The notes under the pieces were generated by a model. The model did no database searches. It was given only the letters and a program-made list of their open reading frames with translations, and had not been told where the DNA came from. The position numbers and the translations under genes are program-made. From Rhizobium freirei PRF 81 (GTDB lineage: Bacteria > Pseudomonadota > Alphaproteobacteria > Rhizobiales > Rhizobiaceae): 64,000 nt of DNA. Below are positions 35,329-42,655 of the stretch, one piece after another; within the stretch, counting starts at the first letter, position 1, and every line of letters starts with the position of its first letter. The stretch covers positions 124,001 to 188,000 of the forward strand of contig NZ_AQHN01000077.1 of NCBI RefSeq assembly GCF_000359745.1. Direction: 5' to 3'.

Positions 35329-36921
35329 TTGGATGGCGCAGTCTTGAAGCTTCATGATTTTCCGGTTCTTTTGACCGTCGCCTGCTTTGCGCTTTCTTGC
35401 GCGGTTGTATTCCTGACCGACATTTTCGCAATGCCGGCAGCCATCAATGCACAGAACCGTACCGAGAGAACATGGCGACGCCGTCTTGGCGACTTTGCCG
35501 TCAGAATTCCCGTCATCGCATTAATCTTCGCCTTCTTTTTTGCGATTTCCTGGCGCCCGATCTACAGCAGTCAGGCCGTCATCAGCTTCTTTGTGATCTT
35601 CACCGGGATTTCCCGGGCAAAATTCGAGTTCATCCGCGAGCCCCTGGTATTCTCCGACATCGCGCTCGTGGTCGACGTCTTCAAGTACAAGGAGATTTTC
35701 TACGCGACATCGCTGAACATCTTCTTCTGGATCATCGCCTTCGCTTATGTGTTCGGCCTAAGTGGCCTCTATATGTATTGGGAACCGGCGATCCTGCCGG
35801 CCCGGAACGGTGTTCTTTGGGTTTTTCTGATGTTTGCCGTGGCCATTGCGCCATGGCTCGCTCTCTTCAGCAGGATTGTCAGTGAACCGGTCTGTCGCTT
35901 CACGCAAAAATATCTCGTCAGGGTCGATGTCAAAATGGACACTGTCCGCTTTGGCACCTTCGCCTCGGTGGTCTTTCATTTCGTCATCTGGGTCGGCGTC
36001 AGGCGCGAGGCGATCGTCGCGGATCTGTCCGGACGTCTTATCTCCGCTTTGCATGAGCTTTGGGAGCACGGCGACGAGGAGCCGCTCATCGTCGTCTGGC
36101 AGTCGGAATCCTTCATCGATCTCAGACATTTCGGCGTCGAGAGCGTCAGGCTTCCGAATCTAGACCGGTTGCGGGAGCAGGCCGCTCAATGGGGCCGGAT
36201 GTCCAGTGTTTTCGAAGGCGGTTATACGCTTCGCACCGAATTTGCGGTGCTGAGCGGGCTGCTGCCGGAAAACGTGCATATCGATGCCAGTTATCCCTAT
36301 CTGCGCGCCAGCCACTACAAGGATGTCGTCTGGCCGGCGCGGTTGAAGAAGGCCGGCTGGAAAACGCAGTTCATTCATCCCTACGACAAGACTTTCTTCC
36401 TGAGGCATAAGGCGATGCCGCAGCTCGGCTTCGACCGGATGATGATGCTGGACGAGTTCGATCACAATTCGGAGCGCGATGGTCCTTATGTCAGCGACCA
36501 GTCGCTGACGAAGAGTGTGATTCGGGCGATCGACGAGGACGGAACGGACAAGAATTTCGTGTTCGTCGCATCCATGGCGAATCACGGCCCCTGGGAGCCG
36601 GGCCGCTGCGGCGACCTCGTCGATCCGGTGGATATCTATGCGGAGCTGCTGATGCGCGCCGATCATGCGCTCGGTAACCTGGCCCATCATCTCGACAGGC
36701 TTGATCGTCCGGTCTGGCTTCTGTTCTACGGCGATCATGCGCCGTTGCTGAAAGCGTTTGCCGATCCTTTCCCCGATCCACGCACCGACTATGTCATCGT
36801 TCCGCTCGGGCGGGCGCGTGCGCATTCGCAGAAGCCCACGCCGCCGCAGGAAGAAGCGCCTTGGAATTTCATCGGCGCCATGCTGCGCTATGCCGGATTG
36901 AGCACCGAGGTTCCGGAGTAA
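35329..36921 (+). CDS. rkpI: Membrane sulfatase/LTA-synthase-family protein, RkpI
   Basis: This inner-membrane enzyme of the alkaline-phosphatase superfamily usually transfers phosphoglycerol or phosphoethanolamine, or removes sulfate. The N-terminal 215 residues carry about five transmembrane helices. The C-terminal catalytic domain has the metal-site motifs WQSESFID, EGGYTLRTEF with Thr300 placed as nucleophile, MANHGPWEP and FYGDHAPLL, all matching LtaS-type spacing. The start is uncertain: TTG at 35329 gives the length used here, and TTG at 35344 with GGATGG upstream is an alternative. A 129-base gap precedes it. The stop overlaps the rkpJ start by one base. In Sinorhizobium rkpI belongs to the capsule cluster. 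The head group it handles is unknown. Confidence 0.85.
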   Translation: MDGAVLKLHDFPVLLTVACFALSCAVVFLTDIFAMPAAINAQNRTERTWRRRLGDFAVRIPVIALIFAFFFAISWRPIYSSQAVISFFVIFTGISRAKFEFIREPLVFSDIALVVDVFKYKEIFYATSLNIFFWIIAFAYVFGLSGLYMYWEPAILPARNGVLWVFLMFAVAIAPWLALFSRIVSEPVCRFTQKYLVRVDVKMDTVRFGTFASVVFHFVIWVGVRREAIVADLSGRLISALHELWEHGDEEPLIVVWQSESFIDLRHFGVESVRLPNLDRLREQAAQWGRMSSVFEGGYTLRTEFAVLSGLLPENVHIDASYPYLRASHYKDVVWPARLKKAGWKTQFIHPYDKTFFLRHKAMPQLGFDRMMMLDEFDHNSERDGPYVSDQSLTKSVIRAIDEDGTDKNFVFVASMANHGPWEPGRCGDLVDPVDIYAELLMRADHALGNLAHHLDRLDRPVWLLFYGDHAPLLKAFADPFPDPRTDYVIVPLGRARAHSQKPTPPQEEAPWNFIGAMLRYAGLSTEVPE

Positions 36922-38219
36922 TGGCCGGCGGGAAGGGGGAGGCGGATGATTCCCCACAGGTGTTCCTTTTCCTGCAAGGACCGTCCTCGCCGTTATTTGC
37001 GGAAACAGCCAGGATGCTTCGGGCTGCCGGCAGCCGATGCATTCGCATCAATCTGAATGCCGGCGACTGGATTTCCTGGCGCGCCGCCGGCGCTGTCAAC
37101 TATCGAGGCAATTTTGCCGGTTGGCGTGACTATGTCCGAGGCCGAATCGAGGCCGACAATGTCACGGACATGATTTTGCACGGCGAGGAGCGCCCCTATC
37201 ATCGCGTCGCAATCGAGGAGGCGCGACGATCGGGCGTCCGCGTCAACGTTGTGGAAATGGGATATTTGCGGCCGGATTGGGTCACACTCGAGCGGGACGG
37301 GCTATCCTCCAATTCGCATTTTCCGACGGATCCGGCCCATATCGTCGACGCCGCCTCGAATCTGCCCGAGCCGGATTGGACGCGTCGCTTCAGCCAGACC
37401 TTTCTCGCGGAAGCGCTCTACGATCTCGTCTACTATCTTCCGACCGTCCTTCTATGGTTTCTCTACCCCGGCTATCGCCGCCACGGGCTCTACCATCCTT
37501 TGATGGAATATGCCGGCTGGCTGCGCAGGCTTCCGGCTAGCGGCACGAAGTCTCGCGAGGCCGAAGGCCTGATCGAGGAGCTGATTGCCGGCGACAAGCG
37601 ATTCTTCGTCTATCCGCTACAGCTCCAAACCGATTATCAGCTGCGCTCGCACTCGCCCTTTCATCAGCAGCAGGACGCCATCAGGCTGATTCTCCGATCT
37701 TTTGCGAAAAATGCCGCTCCCTGGACTGAGCTCGTTATCAAGCTGCATCCGCTCGACAGCGGGCTTGTGAATTGGAGAGCCTATATAAACCGCATCAGTG
37801 CCGCGTATGGTTTGTCTTCCCGCGTCCATTTCCTCGATGGCGGCAATCTCGACCGGTTGATCGTTGCCAGCCAGGGCATGGTGACAGTCAATTCCACCGC
37901 GGCGCTTTCGGCATTGCGTGTCGGCAAGCCTGTGAAAGTCCTGGGAACGGCGGTCTACGACATCGAGGGCTTGGGCGATCAAGGCCCCTTGGACCGATTC
38001 TGGACCCGCCCGGCACAGCCATCGGCGGAGCTTTGCGCGGCATTCTTCAAGCTGCTTGCCGCAGCAGTACAGGTGCGCGGCAACTTCTGCTCCAAGGAGG
38101 GAGCAAAATCAGCCGCCGAGCAGATCGCCAAGAGATTATTGTCGCGTACAGTCAATCTGCCCGGCGCCTATATCGAGCCGGCACCGCGGCAAAGGCCCTC
38201 GAAGATCTCGATACCCTGA
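36921..38219 (+). CDS. rkpJ: Capsular polysaccharide synthesis/export protein, KpsS-like, RkpJ
   Basis: The 432-residue product resembles the capsule synthesis family that includes KpsS, which in E. coli adds the first Kdo to the lipid end of group 2 capsules. Recognisable segments are VFLFLQGPSSPLF at the N-terminus, the HGEERPYHR stretch, LVIKLHPLD and TVNSTAALSALRVGKPV, the conserved C-terminal core of this family. The ATG at 36921 overlaps the rkpI stop (TAATG), with GGAG just upstream. An earlier in-frame ATG would sit inside rkpI. It is the last gene of the block. If it is KpsS-like in function, its acceptor could be the lipid made by RkpA, RkpG and RkpH. Confidence 0.85.
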   Translation: MAGGKGEADDSPQVFLFLQGPSSPLFAETARMLRAAGSRCIRINLNAGDWISWRAAGAVNYRGNFAGWRDYVRGRIEADNVTDMILHGEERPYHRVAIEEARRSGVRVNVVEMGYLRPDWVTLERDGLSSNSHFPTDPAHIVDAASNLPEPDWTRRFSQTFLAEALYDLVYYLPTVLLWFLYPGYRRHGLYHPLMEYAGWLRRLPASGTKSREAEGLIEELIAGDKRFFVYPLQLQTDYQLRSHSPFHQQQDAIRLILRSFAKNAAPWTELVIKLHPLDSGLVNWRAYINRISAAYGLSSRVHFLDGGNLDRLIVASQGMVTVNSTAALSALRVGKPVKVLGTAVYDIEGLGDQGPLDRFWTRPAQPSAELCAAFFKLLAAAVQVRGNFCSKEGAKSAAEQIAKRLLSRTVNLPGAYIEPAPRQRPSKISIP

Positions 38220-38372
38220 TCGCACGAGGAAACGCCGAGTTAAGATCAACACTCGTTTGGTCGTGGCGATGAAATCAACATCCCGGCTACTTACATGCGG
38301 ATTTGTAGTAAACTGATGCAGCGATTCGGCGTTGGGGCCAAAGCGCACAGTCGTTTGTTGGGAGCAAACGCC

Positions 38373-38486
38373 ATGGGTGGAAGTAAGATGGAAAGATTCA
38401 TGCTGAAAGAACTGCTTATGATCATGGCAGCTCTTGGACTTGTTTCCGTGGTTCTTCTGGGAATTGTTATAACAGGCAATTACTGA
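38373..38486 (+). CDS. Possible small single-pass membrane protein
   Basis: A 37-codon frame begins at an ATG with GGGAG 8 bases upstream. After a short charged N-terminus it encodes one hydrophobic helix (LMIMAALGLVSVVLLGIVI) and ends GNY. I do not recognise a family, and coding is supported only by the ribosome site and the clean helix. It lies in the roughly 360-base stretch between rkpJ and tRNA-Val, where nothing else is visible. An internal ATG at 38388 is another possible start. Confidence 0.35.
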   Translation: MGGSKMERFMLKELLMIMAALGLVSVVLLGIVITGNY

Positions 38487-38578
38487 GCGGCCGCCATCGC
38501 GATCTACAGAGGACCATCGAAGCACAGCGCAACGGTCGTTCCGTTTCGGCTAATCGTTCAATCCGTGCGCTTTGGAAA

Positions 38579-38654
38579 TGGTGGGCGATGAGAGACTCGA
38601 ACTCCCGACATCCTCGGTGTAAACGAGGCGCTCTACCAACTGAGCTAATCGCCC
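38579..38654 (-). tRNA. tRNA-Val (anticodon TAC)
   Basis: On the minus strand the sequence folds as a complete cloverleaf: acceptor GGGCGAT/ATCGCCC, D-loop AGCTCAGTTGGTAGAGC, anticodon stem CCTCG/CGAGG around loop TTTACAC (anticodon TAC), and T-arm GTTCGAGTC. The 3' CCA is encoded. It is the opposite orientation to the two tRNA-Asp genes nearby. Confidence 0.96.
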
Positions 38655-38696
38655 TTCAGGCAAGCGGGTCATCGGCCCGCCGCATCCGGTGGCCGT

Positions 38697-38725
38697 GATC
38701 TATGCGGAACGAGGAAAAACCGCAA
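38697..38725 (-). promoter_or_regulatory. Candidate promoter of tRNA-Val
   Basis: Read on the minus strand, TTGCGG (38725-38720), a 17-base spacer and TAGATC (38702-38697) lie about 43 bases before the tRNA. An A-rich tract sits just upstream and could act as an UP element. Confidence 0.45.
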
Positions 38726-38738
38726 GAGTGTTTGTGAA

Positions 38739-38762
38739 GATTTTTTGATTTTTTTGATTTTT
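38739..38762. repeat. Short tandem T-tract repeat
   Basis: Three units of GA followed by 5-7 T residues lie in tandem. On the minus strand these are A-tracts starting about 14 bases upstream of the tRNA-Val -35 element. The rest of the 390-base stretch 38655-39044 holds two promoter candidates and no gene. Confidence 0.6.
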
Positions 38763-38948
38763 CCCCACCCCGGTTCCGGTCGTCCATATGCACGGATGTG
38801 AAGCCTGCGGGATTATCCCTGTGCATATCAGGCTCGCATGAAATGCGCGGGGCGGGAAGCTGCCATGCCAAATCGCGGGAACGGAAACTCGAGGGCGAGC
38901 TTGTCCAAAACAATTCGCACTCTGTCATCGATTTGTATTCAAACCTGC

Positions 38949-38977
38949 TTGACACCCAAACACGAACCCCGTAGTTA
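38949..38977 (+). promoter_or_regulatory. Candidate promoter of the tRNA-Asp pair
   Basis: A perfect TTGACA (38949-38954), an exact 17-base spacer and TAGTTA (38972-38977) lie about 68 bases before the first tRNA-Asp gene on the same strand. Confidence 0.55.
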
Positions 38978-39044
38978 GCCGCTCATCGAACGGCGAGGGC
39001 CGCTTTGATGGGTGCGGAAGCATCTGGACTGCTTGAAATGAAAT

Positions 39045-39121
39045 GCGGGTGTAGCTCAGTCGGTTAGAGTGCCGGCCTGTCACGCCGGAGGTCGCGGGTT
39101 CGAGCCCCGTCACTCGCGCCA
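39045..39121 (+). tRNA. tRNA-Asp (anticodon GTC), first copy
   Basis: The 77-base sequence folds as a cloverleaf with acceptor GCGGGTG/CACTCGC (one G-T pair), D-arm AGCTCAGTCGGTTAGAGT, anticodon stem CCGGC/GCCGG around CTGTCAC (anticodon GTC), T-arm GGGTTCGAGCCCC and encoded CCA. Confidence 0.97.
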
Positions 39122-39171
39122 TTTCAAGGTCAAATCCGGATCGTGCGCCCGGCCGAAAGGTCAAGCAATGC

Positions 39172-39248
39172 GCGGGTGTAGCTCAGTCGGTTAGAGTGCC
39201 GGCCTGTCACGCCGGAGGTCGCGGGTTCGAGCCCCGTCACTCGCGCCA
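39172..39248 (+). tRNA. tRNA-Asp (anticodon GTC), second identical copy
   Basis: This 77-base gene is identical to the copy 50 bases upstream, including the encoded CCA. The two are probably processed from one transcript. The following 259 bases to nuoA are presumed to contain the nuo promoter, but I see no strong match. Confidence 0.97.
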
Positions 39249-39507
39249 TTTTCTCCAAGCCATTACAATCAAACATCAATTTATTGCGATTGCGAAAGAG
39301 CCTATTTCGCCTTTGCGCCAATTTGTCGCGATGCCGTCGCAACATATTGATATCTACCGCTTGGCAGTACTTTAAACGACAGATTCAAAAGGCTTGCGCC
39401 CGCGCTCCGCCTGCGCTAACCACGGCTTTGTTGCAACGCTCTTTCGCTTGCTGGGCATTTGCTCAAATGCGCCGCCCCGGCGCTGATCGCAAGCAGGGAT
39501 GGACATG

Positions 39508-39873
39508 ATGACTGGACTGCTCAGTTCCTATATTCCGATAGCGATTTTCATTGGTGTTGCCTTGGTGATTGGCCTGGCGCTGTTGATCGCGCCGTTTGCC
39601 GTCGCCTTCAAGGCGCCGGATTCCGAAAAGCTGTCGGCCTATGAATGCGGCTTCAACGCATTCGATGACGCCCGCATGAAGTTCGATATCCGCTTCTACC
39701 TGGTATCGATTCTCTTCATCATCTTCGACCTGGAAGTCGCCTTCCTTTTCCCCTGGGCCATATCCTTCAGTGCGATCGGCTGGTTCGGATTCTGGTCGAT
39801 GATGGTGTTCCTGGCGGTGCTGACCATCGGCTTTATCTATGAATGGAAGAAGGGGGCCCTGGAATGGGAGTAG
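39508..39873 (+). CDS. nuoA: NADH-quinone oxidoreductase subunit A
   Basis: NuoA is a small membrane subunit of respiratory complex I, near the quinone site. The 121-residue product has three transmembrane helices and the conserved loop with YECGFNAFDDARMKFDIRFY, including the Cys of ECG. ATG codons at 39499, 39505 and 39508 are all possible. I chose 39508 because AGGG lies 9 bases upstream and the resulting MTGLLSSYIPIAI is the usual rhizobial N-terminus. It is the first gene of the nuo operon. nuoB starts inside its last four codons. Confidence 0.95.
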   Translation: MTGLLSSYIPIAIFIGVALVIGLALLIAPFAVAFKAPDSEKLSAYECGFNAFDDARMKFDIRFYLVSILFIIFDLEVAFLFPWAISFSAIGWFGFWSMMVFLAVLTIGFIYEWKKGALEWE

Positions 39874-40445
39874 CTCCGACGAACGCGACGCTCGTAGCAC
39901 CGCAGCCGAAGGGGATCATCGATCCCGCGACCGGCAGGCCGGTTGGCAGCAACGATCCGTTCTTTGGCGAGATCAACAACGAACTCGCCGACAAGGGTTT
40001 TCTGGTCACGTCGACCGACGAACTGATCACCTGGGCTCGCACCGGCTCCCTCATGTGGATGACCTTCGGTCTCGCGTGCTGCGCCGTCGAGATGATGCAG
40101 GTTTCCATGCCGCGTTACGACGTCGAGCGTTTCGGCTTTGCGCCGCGCGCTTCGCCGCGCCAGTCCGACGTCATGATCGTTGCGGGCACGCTGACGAACA
40201 AGATGGCGCCTGCGCTCCGCAAGGTCTACGACCAGATGCCGGAGCCGCGCTACGTCATCTCGATGGGCTCCTGCGCCAACGGCGGCGGCTACTATCACTA
40301 TTCCTATTCCGTCGTGCGCGGCTGCGATCGCATCGTGCCGATCGACATCTATATCCCGGGCTGTCCTCCCACGGCAGAAGCGCTGCTTTACGGCGTGCTT
40401 TTGTTGCAGAAGAAGATCCGGCGCACCGGCACGATCGAACGGTAA
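39864..40445 (+). CDS. nuoB: NADH-quinone oxidoreductase subunit B
   Basis: NuoB carries iron-sulfur cluster N2, the last electron carrier before ubiquinone. The 193-residue product shows the cluster cysteines in LACCAVEMM, GSCANGGG and PGCPPTAEAL. The ATG at 39864 overlaps the end of nuoA by 10 bases and has a GGGGG run upstream, so translation is coupled. An in-frame start 21 bases earlier would overlap further without a ribosome site. A 30-residue N-terminal extension ahead of the conserved core is typical of alphaproteobacterial and mitochondrial homologs. Confidence 0.97.
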   Translation: MGVAPTNATLVAPQPKGIIDPATGRPVGSNDPFFGEINNELADKGFLVTSTDELITWARTGSLMWMTFGLACCAVEMMQVSMPRYDVERFGFAPRASPRQSDVMIVAGTLTNKMAPALRKVYDQMPEPRYVISMGSCANGGGYYHYSYSVVRGCDRIVPIDIYIPGCPPTAEALLYGVLLLQKKIRRTGTIER

Positions 40446-40463
40446 GGCAGGGGACAAGGTATT

Positions 40464-41066
40464 ATGAGTGAAGCCCTGAACGAGCTTGCCGCCTACCTCA
40501 CGGAAGTTCGCAGCGCCCTGATCTCCTCGATCGAGATCAAGTACGGCGAGCTGAATGTAACGACGACGACCGAAAACGTTATCGCCCTGCTGACATTCCT
40601 GCGTGACGACGCCAAGTGCGGCTTCGTCAACATGACGGATATTTGCGGTGTCGACTGGCCGCAGCGCGCCGAGCGTTTCGACGTCGTCTATCATCTGCTG
40701 TCGCCCAAAAAGAACCTGCGCATCCGTGTCAAGGTTCCGGTCGGCGAAGACCAGCCTGTTCCCTCCGCCTGCGGCATCTATCCCGGCGCCGACTGGTTCG
40801 AGCGTGAAACCTGGGACATGTACGGCGTTCTCTTCACCGGTCATCCGGATCTGCGCCGTCTGCTGACGGACTACGGTTTCGAAGGCCACCCGCTGCGCAA
40901 GGACTTTCCGACGACCGGTTTCGTCGAAGTTCGTTACGACGATGCCGCCAAGCGCGTCGTCTACGAGCCGGTGGAACTGAAGCAGGAATTCCGCAACTTC
41001 GATTTCCTGTCGCCGTGGGAGGGCACCGACTACGTGCTCCCGGGTGACGAGAAGGCGAAGGCCTAA
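40464..41066 (+). CDS. nuoC: NADH-quinone oxidoreductase subunit C
   Basis: NuoC is the 30-kDa-type peripheral arm subunit of complex I and carries no cofactor. The 200-residue product contains the family signature ERETWDMYGVLFTGHPDLRR followed by DYGFEGHPLRKDFP. It is separate from nuoD here, unlike the fused NuoCD of enterobacteria. The ATG follows AAGGTATT. A stable hairpin lies in the 66-base spacer before nuoD. Confidence 0.97.
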   Translation: MSEALNELAAYLTEVRSALISSIEIKYGELNVTTTTENVIALLTFLRDDAKCGFVNMTDICGVDWPQRAERFDVVYHLLSPKKNLRIRVKVPVGEDQPVPSACGIYPGADWFERETWDMYGVLFTGHPDLRRLLTDYGFEGHPLRKDFPTTGFVEVRYDDAAKRVVYEPVELKQEFRNFDFLSPWEGTDYVLPGDEKAKA

Positions 41067-41077
41067 TTGTTGGCGTG

Positions 41078-41097
41078 TGGCAGGCTTCGGCCTGCCA
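41078..41097 (+). other. Stable TTCG-tetraloop hairpin between nuoC and nuoD
   Basis: An 8-bp perfect stem (41078-41085 with 41090-41097, TGGCAGGC/GCCTGCCA) is closed by TTCG with a C-G closing pair, an exceptionally stable RNA loop. No T run follows, so it may be a processing or stability element rather than a terminator. Confidence 0.6.
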
Positions 41098-41132
41098 TTC
41101 TCTGAAATTCTGAAAACGCGAGCATCGCCGCC

Positions 41133-42323
41133 ATGACAGAACATAACGTTCGCAACTTCAACATCAATTTCGGTCCGCAGCATCCGGCTGCGCACGGCGT
41201 TTTGCGTCTTGTCCTCGAATTGGACGGCGAAATTGTGGAACGCGTCGATCCCCATATCGGCCTGCTGCATCGCGGCACGGAAAAGCTGATCGAATCGAAG
41301 ACCTATCTTCAGGCCGTTCCTTATTTCGATCGCCTCGACTACGTGGCGCCGATGAACCAGGAGCATGCCTACGCGCTTGCGGTCGAAAAGCTGCTCGGCA
41401 TCGACATCCCGATCCGCGGCCAGCTGATCCGCGTGCTCTATTCGGAAATCGGCCGCATCCTGTCGCATCTTCTGAACGTCACGACGCAGGCCATGGACGT
41501 CGGCGCTCTGACGCCGCCGCTCTGGGGCTTCGAAGAGCGTGAAAAGCTGATGGTGTTCTACGAGCGCGCCTCCGGCTCGCGCATGCACGCAGCCTATGTC
41601 CGTCCGGGCGGCGTTCATCAGGATCTTCCCGAGAAGCTCGTCCAGGACATCGGCGATTGGTGCGATCCCTTCCTGAAGGCGCTCGACGATATCGACGATC
41701 TCTTGACTGGAAACCGCATCTTCAAGCAGCGCAACGTCGATATCGGCGTGGTCTCGCTCGAAGACTGCTGGGCCTGGGGCTTCTCAGGCGTCATGGTCCG
41801 CGGCTCTGGCGCTGCATGGGACCTGCGCAAGGCTCAGCCTTACGAATGCTATTCCGATCTCGAATTCGACATTCCGATCGGCAAGAATGGCGACTGCTAC
41901 GACCGTTATCTCATCCGCATGATCGAAATGCGCGAATCCGTCCGCATCATGAAGCAATGCGTCAATCGCCTGCTCGGCGATGCTAAGGCCGGACCGATCT
42001 CGTCGCTGGATGGTAAGGTCGTTCCGCCGAAGCGCGGCGAGATGAAGCGTTCGATGGAAGCGCTGATCCACCACTTCAAGCTCTACACCGAAGGCTATCA
42101 CGTGCCGGCCGGCGAGGTTTATGCGGCTGTCGAAGCGCCGAAGGGCGAGTTCGGCGTCTATCTCGTCTCCGACGGTTCCAACAAGCCTTACCGTTGCAAG
42201 ATCCGTGCACCGGGCTATGCGCATCTGCAGGCCATGGACTTCATGTGCCGCGGTCATCTGCTCGCCGACGTCGCTGCGGTCCTCGGTTCGCTCGATATCG
42301 TGTTCGGCGAGGTGGATCGCTGA
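41133..42323 (+). CDS. nuoD: NADH-quinone oxidoreductase subunit D
   Basis: NuoD is the 49-kDa-type subunit that forms the quinone-binding pocket with NuoB. The 396-residue product has the family opening NINFGPQHPAAHGVLRLVLE, with the pocket residues in GPQHPAAHG, then HIGLLHRGTEKLIE, and ends DIVFGEVDR as is standard. The ribosome site is weak (GCGAGC). Its stop codon overlaps the ATG of the next, non-nuo gene (TGATG). Confidence 0.98.
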   Translation: MTEHNVRNFNINFGPQHPAAHGVLRLVLELDGEIVERVDPHIGLLHRGTEKLIESKTYLQAVPYFDRLDYVAPMNQEHAYALAVEKLLGIDIPIRGQLIRVLYSEIGRILSHLLNVTTQAMDVGALTPPLWGFEEREKLMVFYERASGSRMHAAYVRPGGVHQDLPEKLVQDIGDWCDPFLKALDDIDDLLTGNRIFKQRNVDIGVVSLEDCWAWGFSGVMVRGSGAAWDLRKAQPYECYSDLEFDIPIGKNGDCYDRYLIRMIEMRESVRIMKQCVNRLLGDAKAGPISSLDGKVVPPKRGEMKRSMEALIHHFKLYTEGYHVPAGEVYAAVEAPKGEFGVYLVSDGSNKPYRCKIRAPGYAHLQAMDFMCRGHLLADVAAVLGSLDIVFGEVDR

Positions 42324-42640
42324 TGCGGGTTTGGCAGGTGGTTATCCCGGCGCTTCTGGTCGCTTGCGGTGCCTCGGCACAGCAGACCGGAAAGACGCAG
42401 AGCCTGCCGACCATCAACCTGCAGGGTTCGAATGCGCCAGGCGCGAATTCTGCGAAGGGCGGAAATGCGGCTACGCAGGGCGGAGATTCGACGGTGGCGG
42501 ATCTCCTCTCTCGCGGGTATCAGATCAAGGCCGCTGTGCCGAACGGCGGTAAGTTTGTTGTGTTTATGCAGAAAGACCAGTCGGCCTATGCCTGCGAATT
42601 CTCGTCTCTGACGAATACGCGGTGTGGGTCCTTAAACTGA
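42323..42640 (+). CDS. Small secreted or lipoprotein of unknown function inside the nuo operon
   Basis: The 105-residue product begins with a clear signal sequence (MRVWQVVIPALLVACGASAQ). LVAC matches a lipobox, with ASA-Q as an alternative signal peptidase I site. A Gly/Ala/Asn-rich linker follows, then a compact C-terminal domain with SRGYQIKAAVPNGGKFVVF and two Cys residues (YACEF and NTRCG) that could form a disulfide. I do not recognise a named family. The ATG overlaps the nuoD stop, so it is translationally coupled to the operon. A longer open frame upstream lies within nuoD and is not used. Confidence 0.75.
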   Translation: MRVWQVVIPALLVACGASAQQTGKTQSLPTINLQGSNAPGANSAKGGNAATQGGDSTVADLLSRGYQIKAAVPNGGKFVVFMQKDQSAYACEFSSLTNTRCGSLN

Positions 42641-42655
42641 GATAAGGCGTGAAAG

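Noticed and set aside
39045..39248. Direct repeats suggestive of a CRISPR-like array
   Set aside because: The two repeat units are complete tRNA-Asp genes; there are only two and no cas genes.
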